A stretch of DNA of 12,829 nt from an uncultured Bacteroidales bacterium. Its GTDB lineage: Bacteria; Bacteroidota; Bacteroidia; Bacteroidales; Paludibacteraceae. Positions 1 to 7,263 of this stretch are shown here, piece after piece. Position numbers and translations under genes: made by a program. Location of the stretch: the NCBI GenBank assembly GCA_946405045.1, contig CAMJFV010000027.1, forward strand, positions 1 to 12,829. Reading direction: 5' to 3'. A model generated the notes under the pieces. It ran no database searches and was not told the origin of the DNA. It worked only from the letters and a program-made list of their open reading frames with translations. Position 1 is the stretch's first letter. Every line of letters starts with the position of its first letter.

Positions 1-291
1 TGAAGCAAGAGCGTAATCAAGAGAAGGAATAATATCTGTTTTTGGTTTGTAGGTTGATGTCCAAACCTTGTAATCAACATCTATCTTTTTGGTATTCACA
101 TCTTTAAGTTCTGGCATTGTGTTTATTTTACCAGCTTCTTTAATGACGGGAGTATAATCTCTTACCACTTCGATATTTCGTTTGATTGTTGTATCGGTGG
201 CAGATGCGGTATTTGTGGAATCAGATGCGTTTTGAGCACTGACTATTGAAAATGCCGAAAGTAGAGCAATATTAAAAACTATTCTTTTCAT
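1..291 (-). CDS. N-terminus of a probable outer-membrane protein (partial, runs off the left edge)
   Basis: I translated 97 codons from the ATG at 289-291. The protein begins MKRIVFNIALLSAFSIVSAQ, a clear signal peptide likely cut after Ala19. A Ser/Thr/Asp-rich stretch follows, then the segment NIEVVRDYTPVIKEAGKI and, near the edge, KVWTSTYKPKTDIIPSLDYA. From memory, this 'V-DYTPVIKEA-KI' segment marks a Bacteroidota family of outer-membrane beta-barrel proteins, often annotated as TonB-dependent-receptor-like, encoded beside very long TPR proteins. The barrel itself would lie outside the window, so the barrel call is inference. It starts 11 bp after the stop of the TPR gene. An AAGGAG sequence (306-311 on the other strand) sits inside the end of that gene, 14 bases from the ATG. 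The two genes are therefore very probably one operon. Export is near certain; exact function is unknown. Confidence 0.7.
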   Translation of the reverse strand, partial: MKRIVFNIALLSAFSIVSAQNASDSTNTASATDTTIKRNIEVVRDYTPVIKEAGKINTMPELKDVNTKKIDVDYKVWTSTYKPKTDIIPSLDYALAS

Positions 292-302
292 CGTGATTTT
301 CT

Positions 303-3300
303 TTACTCCTTAATTTTATTTTTCTCTCTTGATTCAATGTCATCAAGACGTGATTTGATTTCAAGAGCTATATCATCTTTACCTTTATAGTTTTCTCTTA
401 CGCTGAGCAAATATTGTTTTGCTTCAAATTCACGGTCCATTGATACGTAGATATCAGCCAATAACACAAAACTCTTTGCCAACCAGTATTGGTGAGGAGT
501 GTTTTGTTCGATGAATTCAAAGATTATCTTCTCTGCTGTCTCTTTATTACCGTCGTGGAAAGCATATTCAGCAGTCTTGTATTTTGCCTCTGCACCAAAC
601 TCATCCAGACAGTTTGAAGAAAGTGTTTTGTAATCTGCGACAGCGTAATTAGTCTCACCCTTTTGCTCATAACATTTTGCACGAGTATAAAGAGCTTCAC
701 GGTAAAGATTTGGATCAAGTTTGTCTCCTTTGATCACATTATCACATGCAGAGATTGTTTCGTCGATTTTGCCAAGTTTGCTGTAGCTACGCATGATCTG
801 CAGTTTGGCTTTTTCTTTGTTCTCTACATTTTGTGTGATTTCCACCATCTTTTCAAGGTGTTCCACGACCTGCTCATAATTTTCTTTCTTATACTCTATG
901 TCGGCAAGTAGAAGCAAAGCTTGCTCTGCGTGTACAGAACCAAGTTGTTGTGCTGTAAGCGACAATTCTTTCTTTGCCAAGTCGTATTCTTTAATGTTAT
1001 AATAGCTGTTACCCAGGTTGAAGTGAGCACTTTCATTGAAAATGCTGTTTGGAAATTTGTCAAGATATTTGTTGAAACTGTTGATTGCTTCCTGGTATTT
1101 CTCCTGAAGGTATAGTTTTTCAGCAGCAAGATAAGTCAAAGAATCTTGTTCAGAAATCTCAAATTTGGCGATTCCACCGAGACTTTCAACATATTCTGCA
1201 TATCCTGACACGTTGTTTTGATCAAAATATATTCGTTTCAAGCCTTCAAGTGACGTTTTTGCCTCTTCACTAGAAGGGAACATATCAACTATGCTCTTGT
1301 ATATTTTGGTACTTTGGTCAAAATCACCCATTTTATCGTAAAGCATGGCTGTCTGTAGTTTACCTTTACGACTCAAAGGACTGTGAAAATATGATTTTGA
1401 CAGTTTGTCATAAGTAGTGATTGCGGATTTATAATCGTTAAGCATAACGTAAGAACGACCAATCTCGTACATTGCGTCGGCAATATATTCTGAGTTAGGA
1501 AATTTCGAGATCAAACGGTTCAAAGTAGCGATTTTTCCGTTGTAATTTTTTTGAAGTCCTTGAACGAAACCTTGTTGGAAACAAGCGTAATCAGCTCCTG
1601 AACCTTTCAATGCATATACTTTTGAATAGCTTTTCTCCGCATTTTCAAAGTCATGGTTGATGAAGTAACAGTCACCTATACGGTTGTTAGCGTCGGCGAT
1701 GAGTGTTTTGTTGTTATCTTCAAGGTTGGTGAATTTTCTGAACCATGTCAAAGCAGAAGTATAGCTCTTATTATTGAAGTAACAATATCCGAGATTGTAA
1801 TGAGCAAGATTGTATACGTCACTATGGCGTGCTCCCGTCGTATTTATAAACGAAAGATAATCTTGCTGTGCTTCAGAAGGTTTGTTTAGATGGAAATTTG
1901 CCTCACCACGCCAGAAATAAGTTAGAGACTCTGTATTGTAGTTATACTGTTTGTCAATAAGTGACTTGGTGAAATATTCCTTGGCTTTCTCATAATCTCC
2001 ATCTGTAAAACTCTGAATACCAAGACAATAAAGTATTCTTTGGCGAGCCTCTAAGATACTAGGATTATTTGTATTGATTTTTTGTATCGACGCGTATGCT
2101 GCTTCATAGTTCTTTGTCGTCATGTAGACGTTGAGCAAGAAGTCGTAGATACGGTTTTTATAGTTCGACTTAGGAAATTTTTCCAAGAAAGTCTCAAATG
2201 TAGTTACCGACTCATCAAAAGGCGAATAACTCTGGTCGTAAACAACAAGAGCATAGTTGAACATAGCCTCTTCTTGCACCTCTTTATCAAACTCCATTTT
2301 TGATGCTTGTGCAAAGCACATTCTTGCGTTGGTTTTGTCGCCAACTTTCAAATATGAATTTCCGAGGTTCAAATAGGCATTCTGACTCAATTCATCGTTG
2401 TCTGTTGTTACTTTCTGCAGATTTTCAATTGCGTTTTTCCAATCCTGGGTTTTACAATATGAAGTACCCAACATGTAGATATTGTTACGCATAATCTGAT
2501 CCGTCGTCTTTGCGTATTCAGAAAGATACTTGATAGTCTGTTTATAGTCGTTCTTTTTGAAGTAGCATTCACCGATTATACGGTAGATTTCAGAATTACT
2601 CTTATTGTTCGGATATTTTTCAATTATAGAGTGTCCATATTCGAACACTTTTTCGTCCATATTTTTGTAGTAGTATATCTGAGCAATATAGTAAGGCACT
2701 ATTGATTCATATTCGCTGTCATTTTGCAAACTGATGAAAGTTGGAAGAGCAGCGTCGTAATTCTTTTTCAAATAGTCGATATAGGCAAGATAATATTTGC
2801 CGGATTTTTGATAATTATCGTTGTTAAGGTCACAAAGAGTAGTGAAAGAAGAATGTGCCTTATCGTAATCCTGAAGTTGGAGATTGCAGTAGCCATGACG
2901 GAAAAAATAGTCAGCTTTTTCCTTTTTGCTAAGTTTACGTGGGTCAACTTTACAGAAATATTGATTTAGAGCCTCTTTGTATTTACCTTTTTGGAAAAAG
3001 ATAGATCCTTGCAAAAAGTGAATTCTGCTTATATGCGACGAGTGGGGATTATTTGCAACGAATCTTTCCAAACGTCCACGTGTATCCTTTCTGTCCATTT
3101 CGTAGGCACAGCAGGCAAGTAGATATTCTGCTTCAGCGTAATATTCCTCTCTATCCACATCCTTATCTTGTAGATATTCGTCAAGATAACGAAAAGCAGT
3201 GTTGTACTGCTTGAGGTCGTACATCTCTTTTCCTTCAAAGTACAGACGTTCAGCAGTAGTATAAGTTTTAGTTTTTTGAGCGTTGACACTGCCTATCGAC

Positions 3301-3335
3301 AGAGCCATAGCCATCATAATAAGTTCTTTTTTCAT
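303..3335 (-). CDS. Exported long tetratricopeptide-repeat (TPR) protein
   Basis: The protein has 1010 residues. It opens with MKKELIMMAMALSIGSVNAQ, a signal peptide probably cleaved after Ala19, so it should act in the periplasm or at the outer membrane. The rest is almost entirely TPR/TPR_6-type helix pairs from about residue 27 to the C-terminus, with recurring patterns such as 'A-Y-LG-SY-K--D---A---F' and 'FPNS' between units (for example near residues 240, 620, 690 and 800). More than fifteen repeats are visible, and there is no enzymatic domain. TPR solenoids bind proteins. The downstream outer-membrane protein gene begins 11 bp after this stop, so that protein is the obvious candidate partner, possibly for assembly or scaffolding; this is inference. 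The tail is charged (SRLDDIESREKNKIKE). The ATG start fits the signal peptide, and a promoter lies about 30 bases upstream. Family assignment is firm; cellular role is unknown. Confidence 0.85.
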   Translation of the reverse strand: MKKELIMMAMALSIGSVNAQKTKTYTTAERLYFEGKEMYDLKQYNTAFRYLDEYLQDKDVDREEYYAEAEYLLACCAYEMDRKDTRGRLERFVANNPHSSHISRIHFLQGSIFFQKGKYKEALNQYFCKVDPRKLSKKEKADYFFRHGYCNLQLQDYDKAHSSFTTLCDLNNDNYQKSGKYYLAYIDYLKKNYDAALPTFISLQNDSEYESIVPYYIAQIYYYKNMDEKVFEYGHSIIEKYPNNKSNSEIYRIIGECYFKKNDYKQTIKYLSEYAKTTDQIMRNNIYMLGTSYCKTQDWKNAIENLQKVTTDNDELSQNAYLNLGNSYLKVGDKTNARMCFAQASKMEFDKEVQEEAMFNYALVVYDQSYSPFDESVTTFETFLEKFPKSNYKNRIYDFLLNVYMTTKNYEAAYASIQKINTNNPSILEARQRILYCLGIQSFTDGDYEKAKEYFTKSLIDKQYNYNTESLTYFWRGEANFHLNKPSEAQQDYLSFINTTGARHSDVYNLAHYNLGYCYFNNKSYTSALTWFRKFTNLEDNNKTLIADANNRIGDCYFINHDFENAEKSYSKVYALKGSGADYACFQQGFVQGLQKNYNGKIATLNRLISKFPNSEYIADAMYEIGRSYVMLNDYKSAITTYDKLSKSYFHSPLSRKGKLQTAMLYDKMGDFDQSTKIYKSIVDMFPSSEEAKTSLEGLKRIYFDQNNVSGYAEYVESLGGIAKFEISEQDSLTYLAAEKLYLQEKYQEAINSFNKYLDKFPNSIFNESAHFNLGNSYYNIKEYDLAKKELSLTAQQLGSVHAEQALLLLADIEYKKENYEQVVEHLEKMVEITQNVENKEKAKLQIMRSYSKLGKIDETISACDNVIKGDKLDPNLYREALYTRAKCYEQKGETNYAVADYKTLSSNCLDEFGAEAKYKTAEYAFHDGNKETAEKIIFEFIEQNTPHQYWLAKSFVLLADIYVSMDREFEAKQYLLSVRENYKGKDDIALEIKSRLDDIESREKNKIKE

Positions 3336-3367
3336 CGACTAATTTACATATACTTCAAATGTGCAAA

Positions 3368-3401
3368 CAAATATACTATTTTTTTTCAACAATTAATACA
3401 A
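3368..3401 (-). promoter_or_regulatory. Predicted promoter of the TPR / outer-membrane operon
   Basis: On the minus strand, TATATTTG (3368-3375) matches the Bacteroidota -7 consensus TAnnTTTG. A weak TTG (3399-3401) lies 23 bases further upstream as a possible -33 element. Transcription would begin near 3361, giving a leader of about 25 bases. Confidence 0.5.
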
Positions 3402-3503
3402 TTTTTTTAACTCTCTTATTTAAAATACAATATGTTATTGTCTAAACAGATTGTAGAAACTATGGAGCAATAGAAAAATATACGGTGAAAATGGAAAAAA
3501 AAC

Positions 3504-4799
3504 TTATTTTGTATACGTAACAGACTTACAGTTATGAAAAGCATACCATTTAATATTTACTTTATCTTTTGAATTGTCTATAATGGCATCTAAATTTATG
3601 CAACCATCAAATGCATATTCGTCAATGGTGGTAACATTTGAAGGAATTTCAACATTTGTCAAACTAGTACATGATGTAAATGAATAAACACCAATATATG
3701 TTAAAGTTGAAGGTAACTTTATGCTTGTTAAACCAGAACAGCCATAAAAAGTGTAATAATTAATACTATCTATACTCGAAGGAATTTCGATGTTTGTTAA
3801 ACCAAAACAGTTTTTAAACGCATAATCACCAATATTAGTAACACTCGAAGGAATTTCAATGTCTGTTAATCCTGAACATCCATGGAAAGCATAGTTGCCG
3901 ATATTTGTGACAGTAGAAGGAAAAACGTAGGTACCTTTAATTTTTGTTAATGCACAAACAATTTTTGTCATCTTTTTATCGTATAAAACGTCGTCTACAA
4001 ATGTAAAGTAAGAATTGTCAGGTGCAACGTTAATGTTTGTCAAATTATTACAATCAGAAAAAGCACCATCGCCTATTGTAGTCACGCTTGATGGAATATA
4101 AATATTCGACAAATTTGTACAAAAAGCAAAAGCATTTTTACCTATAACTGTAACATTAGAAGAAATATCTATATTTTTAAGATTAGAGCAACCATTAAAC
4201 ATATATTCCCCTATAAAAGAAGAAAGAATTTTTGCGTTTGATAGACTATCGCATGCATGAAATGAAAAACTGCCAATATAAGTAACATTATCGGGAATTT
4301 CAATACTTTTAATTTTGCTACAAGAGGCAAAAGCGTTACTACCGATACTTTTTATATTTTTAGGAATTTCAACATTCTTCAAGTTATGACAGTCTCTAAA
4401 AGCTTCATCACAGATTTTAGTTATATTTGAAGAAAATTCAATATTTTCCAATGAAAAGCAATATTTAAAGGCAGCAGTACCAATACTACTCACATCATAA
4501 ACAATACCATTTATTCGTACTTTTGCAGGAATGATAACAGAATCAAAATCCTTATATGAATCATCGGCTATAACTTCAGCTGTAGAATCTCTTAACACTC
4601 TAAATTTCAGCGGAGAATTAAATGTATCTGAAATTGTAGAGTCGTCAGAAACATAATCATCAAAAACCACCATTTCTACATCGTTCACATCAAATTTTAT
4701 GATATTCCCGTTTTTATTTTTGACATACATATTGGTTGTTGCAAACGAAAAAAAACATAAAAAAAATGTACAAATACATAGTATGACTTTATTATTCAT
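3504..4799 (-). CDS. BspA-type leucine-rich repeat surface protein
   Basis: The protein has 431 residues. A hydrophobic signal sequence (residues 1-20, ending CFFSFA) has no convincing lipobox. Residues 23-47 (MYVKNKNGNIIKFDVNDVEM and on) resemble a short N-terminal module common in Bacteroidota exported proteins. From about residue 103 to 425 there are 12-13 LRR_5 (Treponema/BspA-type) repeats of mostly 23 residues, each with a core like IGDYAFKNCFGLTNIEIPSS. One unit near residue 165 is shortened. Another, near residues 255-290, carries the usual BspA insertion (DNSYFTFVDDVLYDKKM). BspA-like proteins are known for binding host or matrix proteins and other bacteria. The protein ends right after the last repeat with no type IX sorting or Ig-like tail, so surface anchoring is unclear. 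The gene is visibly more AT-rich than mscL or the flippase, which suggests accessory status. Confidence 0.85.
   Translation of the reverse strand: MNNKVILCICTFFLCFFSFATTNMYVKNKNGNIIKFDVNDVEMVVFDDYVSDDSTISDTFNSPLKFRVLRDSTAEVIADDSYKDFDSVIIPAKVRINGIVYDVSSIGTAAFKYCFSLENIEFSSNITKICDEAFRDCHNLKNVEIPKNIKSIGSNAFASCSKIKSIEIPDNVTYIGSFSFHACDSLSNAKILSSFIGEYMFNGCSNLKNIDISSNVTVIGKNAFAFCTNLSNIYIPSSVTTIGDGAFSDCNNLTNINVAPDNSYFTFVDDVLYDKKMTKIVCALTKIKGTYVFPSTVTNIGNYAFHGCSGLTDIEIPSSVTNIGDYAFKNCFGLTNIEIPSSIDSINYYTFYGCSGLTSIKLPSTLTYIGVYSFTSCTSLTNVEIPSNVTTIDEYAFDGCINLDAIIDNSKDKVNIKWYAFHNCKSVTYTK
3640..3930 (-). repeat. 69-bp direct DNA repeats inside the LRR gene
   Basis: The sequence CTCGAAGGAATTTC (+ strand) occurs at 3775-3788 and again at 3844-3857, exactly 69 bp apart. 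GAAGGAATTTC also occurs at 3640-3650, 138 bp before the second copy. The period equals one 23-residue LRR, so the repeat is coding. The near-identity at DNA level suggests recent unit duplication or correction between units. Confidence 0.7.
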
Positions 4800-4856
4800 A
4801 ATTTTATATTTTGTTAATCAAAAGGTTACAAACTTTGGATAAATACCTAAACAAAA

Positions 4857-4886
4857 CAAAATTAAAAATTAGAAATATAAAACAAA
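4857..4886 (-). promoter_or_regulatory. Predicted promoter of the BspA-like gene
   Basis: On the minus strand, TAATTTTG (4857-4864) matches TAnnTTTG. TTTG (4883-4886) sits 18 bases upstream as the -33 element. This close match to the Bacteroidota sigma-ABfr consensus implies a leader of about 50 bases before the ATG at 4799. Confidence 0.6.
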
Positions 4887-4924
4887 AACAATCGCAAGTG
4901 AAAGAATAAATTTATTATGTGAAC

Positions 4925-4955
4925 TTTGATTTTTTTTCTAAAGTCTTTATTTTTG
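4925..4955 (+). promoter_or_regulatory. Predicted promoter of mscL
   Basis: TTTG (4925-4928), a 19-base spacer, then TATTTTTG (4948-4955) is an excellent match to the Bacteroidota promoter consensus. Transcription should start near 4961-4963, about 30 bases before the ATG. The -7 element is embedded in the inverted repeat at 4943-4971. Confidence 0.7.
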
Positions 4956-4971
4956 TAAGAAAAATAAAGAC
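4943..4971. repeat. Perfect 12-bp inverted repeat over the mscL promoter
   Basis: GTCTTTATTTTT (4943-4954) and AAAAATAAAGAC (4960-4971) are exact reverse complements separated by GTAAG. The left arm contains the -7 element and the right arm covers the likely transcription start. It could be an operator for a dimeric regulator, or a structure in DNA. The full hairpin would not be in the RNA if transcription starts near 4961. Confidence 0.75.
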
Positions 4972-4992
4972 AAATAATAAAATTTTTTTGAA

Positions 4993-5421
4993 ATGAGTCT
5001 AATTAGCGATTTTAAGGATTTCGCCATGAAAGGCAATGTTGTCGACATGGCAATTGGTGTGATCATCGGTGGTGCATTTGGTAAGATAGTCACTTCAATG
5101 GTATCTGATATCATGATGCCTATTCTTGGCTATGTTATAGGCGGTGTAAACTTCACAGATTTCAAGCTTACTCTAAAGGATGCTGTTCCTGCAACTGATA
5201 CAACACCAGCTGTTGAGGCGGTTACTCTAAACTATGGTAACTTTTTACAGGTGACATTTGATTTCTTGATCGTTGCAATCTGTATTTTCGCAGCAATTCG
5301 TTTGGTTTCAAACTTTACTAAGAAGAAAGAGGAGGCTCCTGCACCAGCTCCAGAGCCACCAGCACCAAGCAAGGAAGAGGTTCTTCTTACTGAGATCAGA
5401 GATTTGTTGAAAAACAAATAA
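4993..5421 (+). CDS. mscL: Large-conductance mechanosensitive channel MscL
   Basis: The protein has 142 residues, normal for the family. MscL forms a homopentameric inner-membrane pore that opens under membrane tension and releases solutes after hypo-osmotic shock. The N-terminal amphipathic helix (residues 2-12) is followed by the TM1 signature GNVVDMAIGVIIGGAFGKIV (14-33), a periplasmic loop (about 50-80), TM2 (about 82-105), the basic/acidic cluster KKKEE (110-114), a Pro/Ala-rich linker (115-125) and a C-terminal helix (127-141) that bundles in the pentamer. The linker is unusually proline-rich (APAPAPEPPAP). There is no Shine-Dalgarno sequence before the ATG, as expected in Bacteroidota. 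The gene is monocistronic, with its own promoter and two terminators directly after it. Identification is secure. Confidence 0.97.
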   Translation: MSLISDFKDFAMKGNVVDMAIGVIIGGAFGKIVTSMVSDIMMPILGYVIGGVNFTDFKLTLKDAVPATDTTPAVEAVTLNYGNFLQVTFDFLIVAICIFAAIRLVSNFTKKKEEAPAPAPEPPAPSKEEVLLTEIRDLLKNK

Positions 5422-5428
5422 AACATAC

Positions 5429-5457
5429 AAAAGGGTGTCAATTTGACATCCTTTTTT
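5429..5457 (+). terminator. Intrinsic terminator 1 after mscL
   Basis: AAAAGGGTGTCA (5429-5440) pairs with TGACATCCTTTT (5444-5455) across a 3-base loop with one G-T wobble, and runs into a T tract ending at 5457. It starts 8 bases after the mscL stop. Confidence 0.85.
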
Positions 5458-5468
5458 GTTATTCATTA

Positions 5469-5497
5469 GAGACGTAGTGTACTGCGTCTCTTTTTTT
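5469..5497 (+). terminator. Intrinsic terminator 2 after mscL
   Basis: GAGACGTAGT (5469-5478) pairs with ACTGCGTCTC (5481-5490) with one wobble pair, followed by seven Ts. The outer sequence GAGACGT is shared with the terminator at 11044-11074. Confidence 0.8.
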
Positions 5498-5564
5498 GTT
5501 AATTGTGGTTTCAGCAGATGCAATATATTGCTTGCTATTATTAGCAAAATCACATATTTTTTTG

Positions 5565-5572
5565 TAAGTTTG
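5565..5572 (+). promoter_or_regulatory. Possible -7 element for the PHP-domain gene
   Basis: TAAGTTTG matches TAnnTTTG and would place the transcription start about 20 bases before the ATG at 5599. No -33 TTG lies at proper spacing, so this is tentative. The two terminators upstream mean the gene needs its own promoter. Confidence 0.4.
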
Positions 5573-5598
5573 TCTTTGAACAAATTATATGCATTCTT

Positions 5599-6324
5599 AT
5601 GAAATCAGTAGTGGATTTACATACCCATACAATCGTCAGTGGACATGCTTACAGCACACTTGCTGAAATGATTGATGCCGCACAAAAAAAAGGTCTCAAA
5701 CTTTTTGGTGTGACGGAACATGGTCCAAAAATGCCTGGATCATGCCATTCTATCTACTACCGTAATCTTAGTATTATTCCGCGTCAGTATGGAGAAATGC
5801 GTTTGATGATGGGGTCGGAGATGAATATCATCGATTTTGCAGGAAACGTGGATCTAAAACCAAGCATCACAAAAACATTGGATATTCGTATTGCTGGTTT
5901 GCATAGTCGTGCGTTCACAAACGGTACTGTCACAGAGAATACGGATGCTATAATAAATGCGATGAAAAGGCCAGATGTGGATATAATTTCTCATCCTGTC
6001 GACGGTACTGCTGACCTCGACATAAAGGCTATTGTGCAGTGTAGTGCGGAAACAAAAACATTGCTTGAACTTAATAACAGCAGTTTGCGTCCCGGTCGTG
6101 ATAAACCGATGGCAAAATCGAATTTTATTGAAATGTTGGGATATTGTAAGGAGTTGAATGTTCCTATAATTATGGGAAGTGATGCCCATATCACTTATGA
6201 TGTCGCCAACCATACTTATGCCTATGCATTGGCGAAGGAGATAGGTTTTCCAGATGAACTGATTTTAAATGGTGACGATACTAGATTCTTAAACCATCTT
6301 GCAGAAATAAGAGAATCAAAATAA
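5599..6324 (+). CDS. PHP-domain metal-dependent phosphoesterase, YcdX type
   Basis: The protein has 241 residues, close to E. coli YcdX. The nine metal ligands of the PHP trinuclear site are all present: H8 and H10 (DLHTHT), H16 (SGHAYS), H41 (TEHG), E74 (GSEMN), H102 (AGLHSR), H132 (ISHP), D195 and H197 (GSDAH). Also conserved with YcdX are HAYSTL, ELNNSS and the C-terminal 'LILN-DDTRFLNHL'. YcdX-type enzymes hydrolyse phosphate monoesters in the cytoplasm; the physiological substrate is not established. The sequence favours the YcdX subgroup over histidinol phosphatase (HisJ) or polymerase-associated PHP domains, given the length and the HAYST and ELNNSS segments. No signal peptide is present. 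The gene is single, with its stop 2 bp from the convergent gene's stop, so the transcripts must overlap. Confidence 0.92.
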   Translation: MKSVVDLHTHTIVSGHAYSTLAEMIDAAQKKGLKLFGVTEHGPKMPGSCHSIYYRNLSIIPRQYGEMRLMMGSEMNIIDFAGNVDLKPSITKTLDIRIAGLHSRAFTNGTVTENTDAIINAMKRPDVDIISHPVDGTADLDIKAIVQCSAETKTLLELNNSSLRPGRDKPMAKSNFIEMLGYCKELNVPIIMGSDAHITYDVANHTYAYALAKEIGFPDELILNGDDTRFLNHLAEIRESK

Positions 6325-6326
6325 AC

Positions 6327-7187
6327 TTAATCTCTCATCACTCTTGTGCTCCATTCCACGTATTCACCGCCGAATTCCTTTGCAAGGTTCATCACTTCAT
6401 TAGTGACGGTGGTGATAGATTCTATATCTGTTTTGGATTTCTTTGAGAAAACAACTTTCACCACTCCCTCTTCTTCCTCCACTTGTTCAACGTAGTATTT
6501 CCATGTTTTGGCTTTGGCAGCAAGGTTGTTGGCTTCTTCTTTCTTGTCTAAAGGGAATGAGATGAAGTGAGATACGATGTGAAGCTTTGTATTCACGTCT
6601 CCTTTTGCTTGAAGATCTTCTATTATACGTTGGTTTTGTATTTTTTGGTAATTCCACTGGTCGGGGAAAAGTTCATTTTGATATATCTTCCAGTTTTTGT
6701 CGATCATGGAAGAAATGTTCATATTATCACCGATTTTACCGATTAATTTGGATTTTTTTATTTCTTTTCCTAATTCGTCTGGTTTGTAGGTGTAGGCATA
6801 TATTTCAAGTTTTCTGCTATCTAGAGTTGCGGCAACGTAAGCAGATTTGTTGCTTTTGTCATTAACCAATGCAACAATGGCAGGTTTTACTTTTGATTCG
6901 AGAATCGTCTTTGCCTCTTCTTCATCTTTACATCCTTGTCCGTTAAAGGTAACAGTAAAACAATGGATTCCTTCTGATGGTTCGACAGCACTCAATATTG
7001 CCATGTCGATGAGAATAAATCTACCGTCTTCACTCTTATAGAAACCCCAGTCATCACGATAACCATGACCTACGATTGATTCATCAGAGGTCTTGTTTTC
7101 AAACATGTGCTTGAAAAAAAGTTGGTTTTGGGCTGACGCGCATAGCATCGTCGCCATTATAGCAAATGATGTAAAAACTCTTTTCAT
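6327..7187 (-). CDS. Exported DUF695 / RraB-like two-domain protein
   Basis: The protein has 286 residues. It starts MKRVFTSFAIMATMLCASAQ, a signal peptide likely cut after Ala19. Residues about 40-150 resemble DUF695: DDWGFY, ILIDMAILSAVEP, a KPAIVALVND helix, and LEIYAYT. Residues about 183-286 resemble RraB, the regulator of ribonuclease activity B fold: 'IIEDLQAKGD', 'LHIVSHFISFP', 'A--A--W-YYVEQ', 'TDIESITTVTNEVMNLAKEFGGEYVEWST'. Both assignments come from remembered family patterns, and no search was run. E. coli RraB is cytoplasmic and binds RNase E, so a secreted version must do something else, perhaps act as an adaptor or immunity-like fold. There is no catalytic motif. It is convergent with the PHP gene and divergent from the flippase. 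Confidence 0.75.
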   Translation of the reverse strand: MKRVFTSFAIMATMLCASAQNQLFFKHMFENKTSDESIVGHGYRDDWGFYKSEDGRFILIDMAILSAVEPSEGIHCFTVTFNGQGCKDEEEAKTILESKVKPAIVALVNDKSNKSAYVAATLDSRKLEIYAYTYKPDELGKEIKKSKLIGKIGDNMNISSMIDKNWKIYQNELFPDQWNYQKIQNQRIIEDLQAKGDVNTKLHIVSHFISFPLDKKEEANNLAAKAKTWKYYVEQVEEEEGVVKVVFSKKSKTDIESITTVTNEVMNLAKEFGGEYVEWSTRVMRD

Positions 7188-7201
7188 TATCTTCTTTTTT
7201 G

Positions 7202-7209
7202 CAAATATA
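7202..7209 (-). promoter_or_regulatory. Predicted -7 element of the DUF695/RraB-like gene
   Basis: On the minus strand, TATATTTG matches TAnnTTTG 14 bases before the ATG at 7187. The leader would be under 10 bases. No good -33 element is seen. Confidence 0.45.
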
Positions 7210-7231
7210 CCTAATTTTTGAAAAAGAGATA

Positions 7232-7239
7232 TAACTTTG
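7232..7239 (+). promoter_or_regulatory. Possible -7 element of the flippase gene
   Basis: TAACTTTG matches TAnnTTTG and would start transcription about 18 bases before the ATG at 7264. It overlaps an in-frame TTG at 7237, which argues against that TTG as the start codon. No -33 element lies at normal spacing. Confidence 0.4.
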
Positions 7240-7263
7240 CGTTCTCATTACACAACAAATATA

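Noticed and set aside
524..3289. Several 60-85 codon ORFs on both strands within the TPR gene
   Set aside because: All lie inside one continuous 1010-codon TPR gene, with no domain, promoter or signal of their own.
3640..4500. Regularly spaced repeats that might look like a CRISPR array
   Set aside because: The period is exactly 69 bp, in frame with 23-residue leucine-rich repeats of one long ORF. There are no constant repeats with unique spacers.
5308..5583. 91-codon minus-strand ORF across the end of mscL
   Set aside because: It lies antisense to mscL and runs through both terminators. Its composition is an artefact of the proline/alanine-rich linker, and there is no start-site support.
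5854..6213. 119-codon minus-strand ORF inside the PHP gene
   Set aside because: The opposite strand encodes a complete set of PHP metal ligands. This ORF resembles no family and is a shadow.
5599..6324. Histidinol phosphatase (HisJ) or polymerase PHP domain
   Set aside because: The HAYSTL and ELNNSS segments, the positions of all nine ligands and the 241-residue length match the YcdX group, and no histidine or replication genes are nearby.
7237..7263. TTG at 7237 as the flippase start, adding nine residues
   Set aside because: It overlaps the predicted TAACTTTG promoter element. The ATG at 7264 gives the usual short hydrophilic N-terminus before the first helix.
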